Positions 21,199 to 21,979 of a stretch of 21,979 nucleotides of DNA are shown in pieces. The notes beneath the pieces were generated by a model. It was not told where the DNA came from and made no database searches. It was given only the letters and a program-made list of their open reading frames with translations. Each line of letters opens with the position of its first letter. Positions within the stretch are counted from its first letter, which is position 1. A program made the translations under genes and the position numbers. Source of the stretch: a virus; the IMG/VR virus record IMGVR_UViG_3300027907_000059, positions 1 to 21,979 of that record; one strand, 5' to 3'.

Positions 21199-21429
21199 CT
21201 ACTGCAGGTGCTGCTGCCTGTACAGCCTGTAGGTAGCAGCGAGGCGCGATGAGAGCGAGGACTGCGCGGAAAGTGAAATGAGCGCACACTTTGCCGCGAG
21301 GAACTGCTCCGCCTCTGTGGTCGTGTCGTCCAGCCCGAGCTGCGTGACCTTCCCTGCCTTCGCCACCTTCGCGTTGACAGTGACGTCCGCAGTGGTCGGA
21401 TTGGCGACGAGGATCTGAACGGTTGCCAT
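21199..21429 (-). CDS. Hypothetical 76-aa protein after the major capsid gene
   Basis: ATG 21429 has AAGGAG 8 nt upstream. The sequence begins with beta-like V-Q-I-L-V-A-N and V-T-V-N-A-K-V, then helical E-A-E-Q-F-L-A-A-K-C-A and a polar C-terminus with Y-R-L-Y-R-Q-Q. Position next to the capsid gene would suit a small head protein, but no family is recognised. Confidence 0.7.
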   Translation of the reverse strand: MATVQILVANPTTADVTVNAKVAKAGKVTQLGLDDTTTEAEQFLAAKCALISLSAQSSLSSRLAATYRLYRQQHLQ

Positions 21430-21447
21430 CTCTTCGTCTCCTTCCTA

Positions 21448-21979
21448 CTACGGCGCCCTGAGCACGGCGAACGGATAGCGCGAGGCTTCCGTGCCCTGCT
21501 CGTAGTTGATCGGGTTCGGAACCTGCCAGGCGAATCGCGCTACGACGCGCAGCGCGACCATATCCTGCTGTGGCAGGTTGTACTGGATGGCACCGAGGTT
21601 GTCCTGAATCACGGCCTGGTCGAGGACCTTGTACGTGATGTCTTGCCGGACAGCGAGGATGCCCTGAGAGAAGTCACCCACGAACATCTCTGCAGAACCT
21701 GAACCCGTAGGCCACAGGCCCGGCATGACGTACATGAGTGTCTCACCCTCGATTGAGCTGTTGGTTACATCAAGGAGACGCTGGCCCGTCGTGTCACGAG
21801 CGGAGCGCAGGCGCGCCTTGTAGGTTGTACGAGTGACGAACCCAGACGGGGCAAAACCATCCGCCTCGACAAGGGCCATCGTCTGGTTCAGGTCTTCCGC
21901 GATTCCACCCTGGGCTGCAGTTGCTGTGCCCCTGGTGTACGAGTTGCCCGCCGCGATTGCAGCCGTGACCACATCCGAA
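21448..21979 (-). CDS. Major capsid protein, HK97 fold (C-terminal part; 5' end outside window)
   Basis: The frame is open to the window edge (minus strand), so the GTG at 21972 is internal and about 175 C-terminal residues are visible. Seen: an A-domain-like segment (N-Q-T-M-A-L-V-E-A-D-G-F), Y-V-M-P-G-L-W-P-T-G, the G-D-F-S-Q-G-I-L-A-V-R-Q-D-I-T-Y motif typical of HK97-like capsids, and Q-D-M-V-A-L-R-V-V-A-R-F-A-W-Q-V near the end. It is the first structural gene in the window and fixes the direction of the late operon. Confidence 0.88.
   Translation of the reverse strand, partial: SDVVTAAIAAGNSYTRGTATAAQGGIAEDLNQTMALVEADGFAPSGFVTRTTYKARLRSARDTTGQRLLDVTNSSIEGETLMYVMPGLWPTGSGSAEMFVGDFSQGILAVRQDITYKVLDQAVIQDNLGAIQYNLPQQDMVALRVVARFAWQVPNPINYEQGTEASRYPFAVLRAP

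Overview
The window looks like one contiguous stretch of a double-stranded DNA tailed phage (siphovirus-type) genome, most likely one infecting an actinobacterium. Reasons: an HK97-type capsid and tail gene order, a tape measure protein, a peptidoglycan amidase endolysin with holin candidates, a family A DNA polymerase, dense packing with ATGA/TGATG-type overlaps, and frequent GTG/TTG starts. The host assignment is inference; nothing in the sequence names the host. No tRNA, integrase, insertion sequence or CRISPR array was seen.

Left arm, plus strand (1-8404). The first block is a compact DNA-modification cassette: queD (3' end only), queE, folE and queC, i.e. the GTP-to-preQ0 pathway, then an unknown 95-aa protein, a DUF3310 protein, a cysteine-cluster (YkgJ-like) protein, and a DpdA-like guanine transglycosylase that would place the 7-deazaguanine base into phage DNA. 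No QueF, amidotransferase-QueC fusion or other recognised tailoring gene is visible, so the simplest prediction is preQ0-type DNA modification. Next comes a GC-richer block (4326-5717) of three translationally coupled ORFs that all begin with the same 24-bp coding repeat (MTEQPPAQ). The last of these is a repeat-rich 311-aa protein with an (S/D)TENEA motif, followed by a 28-codon membrane mini-ORF. The arm ends with an 887-aa DNA polymerase A carrying an N-terminal UDG-like domain and a 3'-5' exonuclease.

A strong inverted repeat at 8510-8553 separates the two convergent arms and is probably a bidirectional terminator.

Right arm, minus strand (21979 down to 8564). Read in transcription order: major capsid protein (C-terminal part, running off the window), small proteins, head-tail adaptor and stopper candidates, HK97 gp10-like protein, tail terminator, major tail protein, an 86-aa protein, tail assembly chaperone with a required -1 frameshift, tape measure protein, a 204-aa minor tail protein, and a 1116-aa tail protein. 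The large tail protein contains polysaccharide-lyase-like, carbohydrate-binding-like and LamG-like regions. Then comes the lysis region: a two-TM small protein, a membrane-anchored collagen-like protein, a 44-aa acidic ORF, an amidase endolysin and a three-TM holin candidate.

The most unusual items are the 7-deazaguanine cassette with two unexplained embedded genes, the repeated start-codon cassettes, the collagen-like membrane protein next to the endolysin, and the inserted lyase-like domain in the tail protein.
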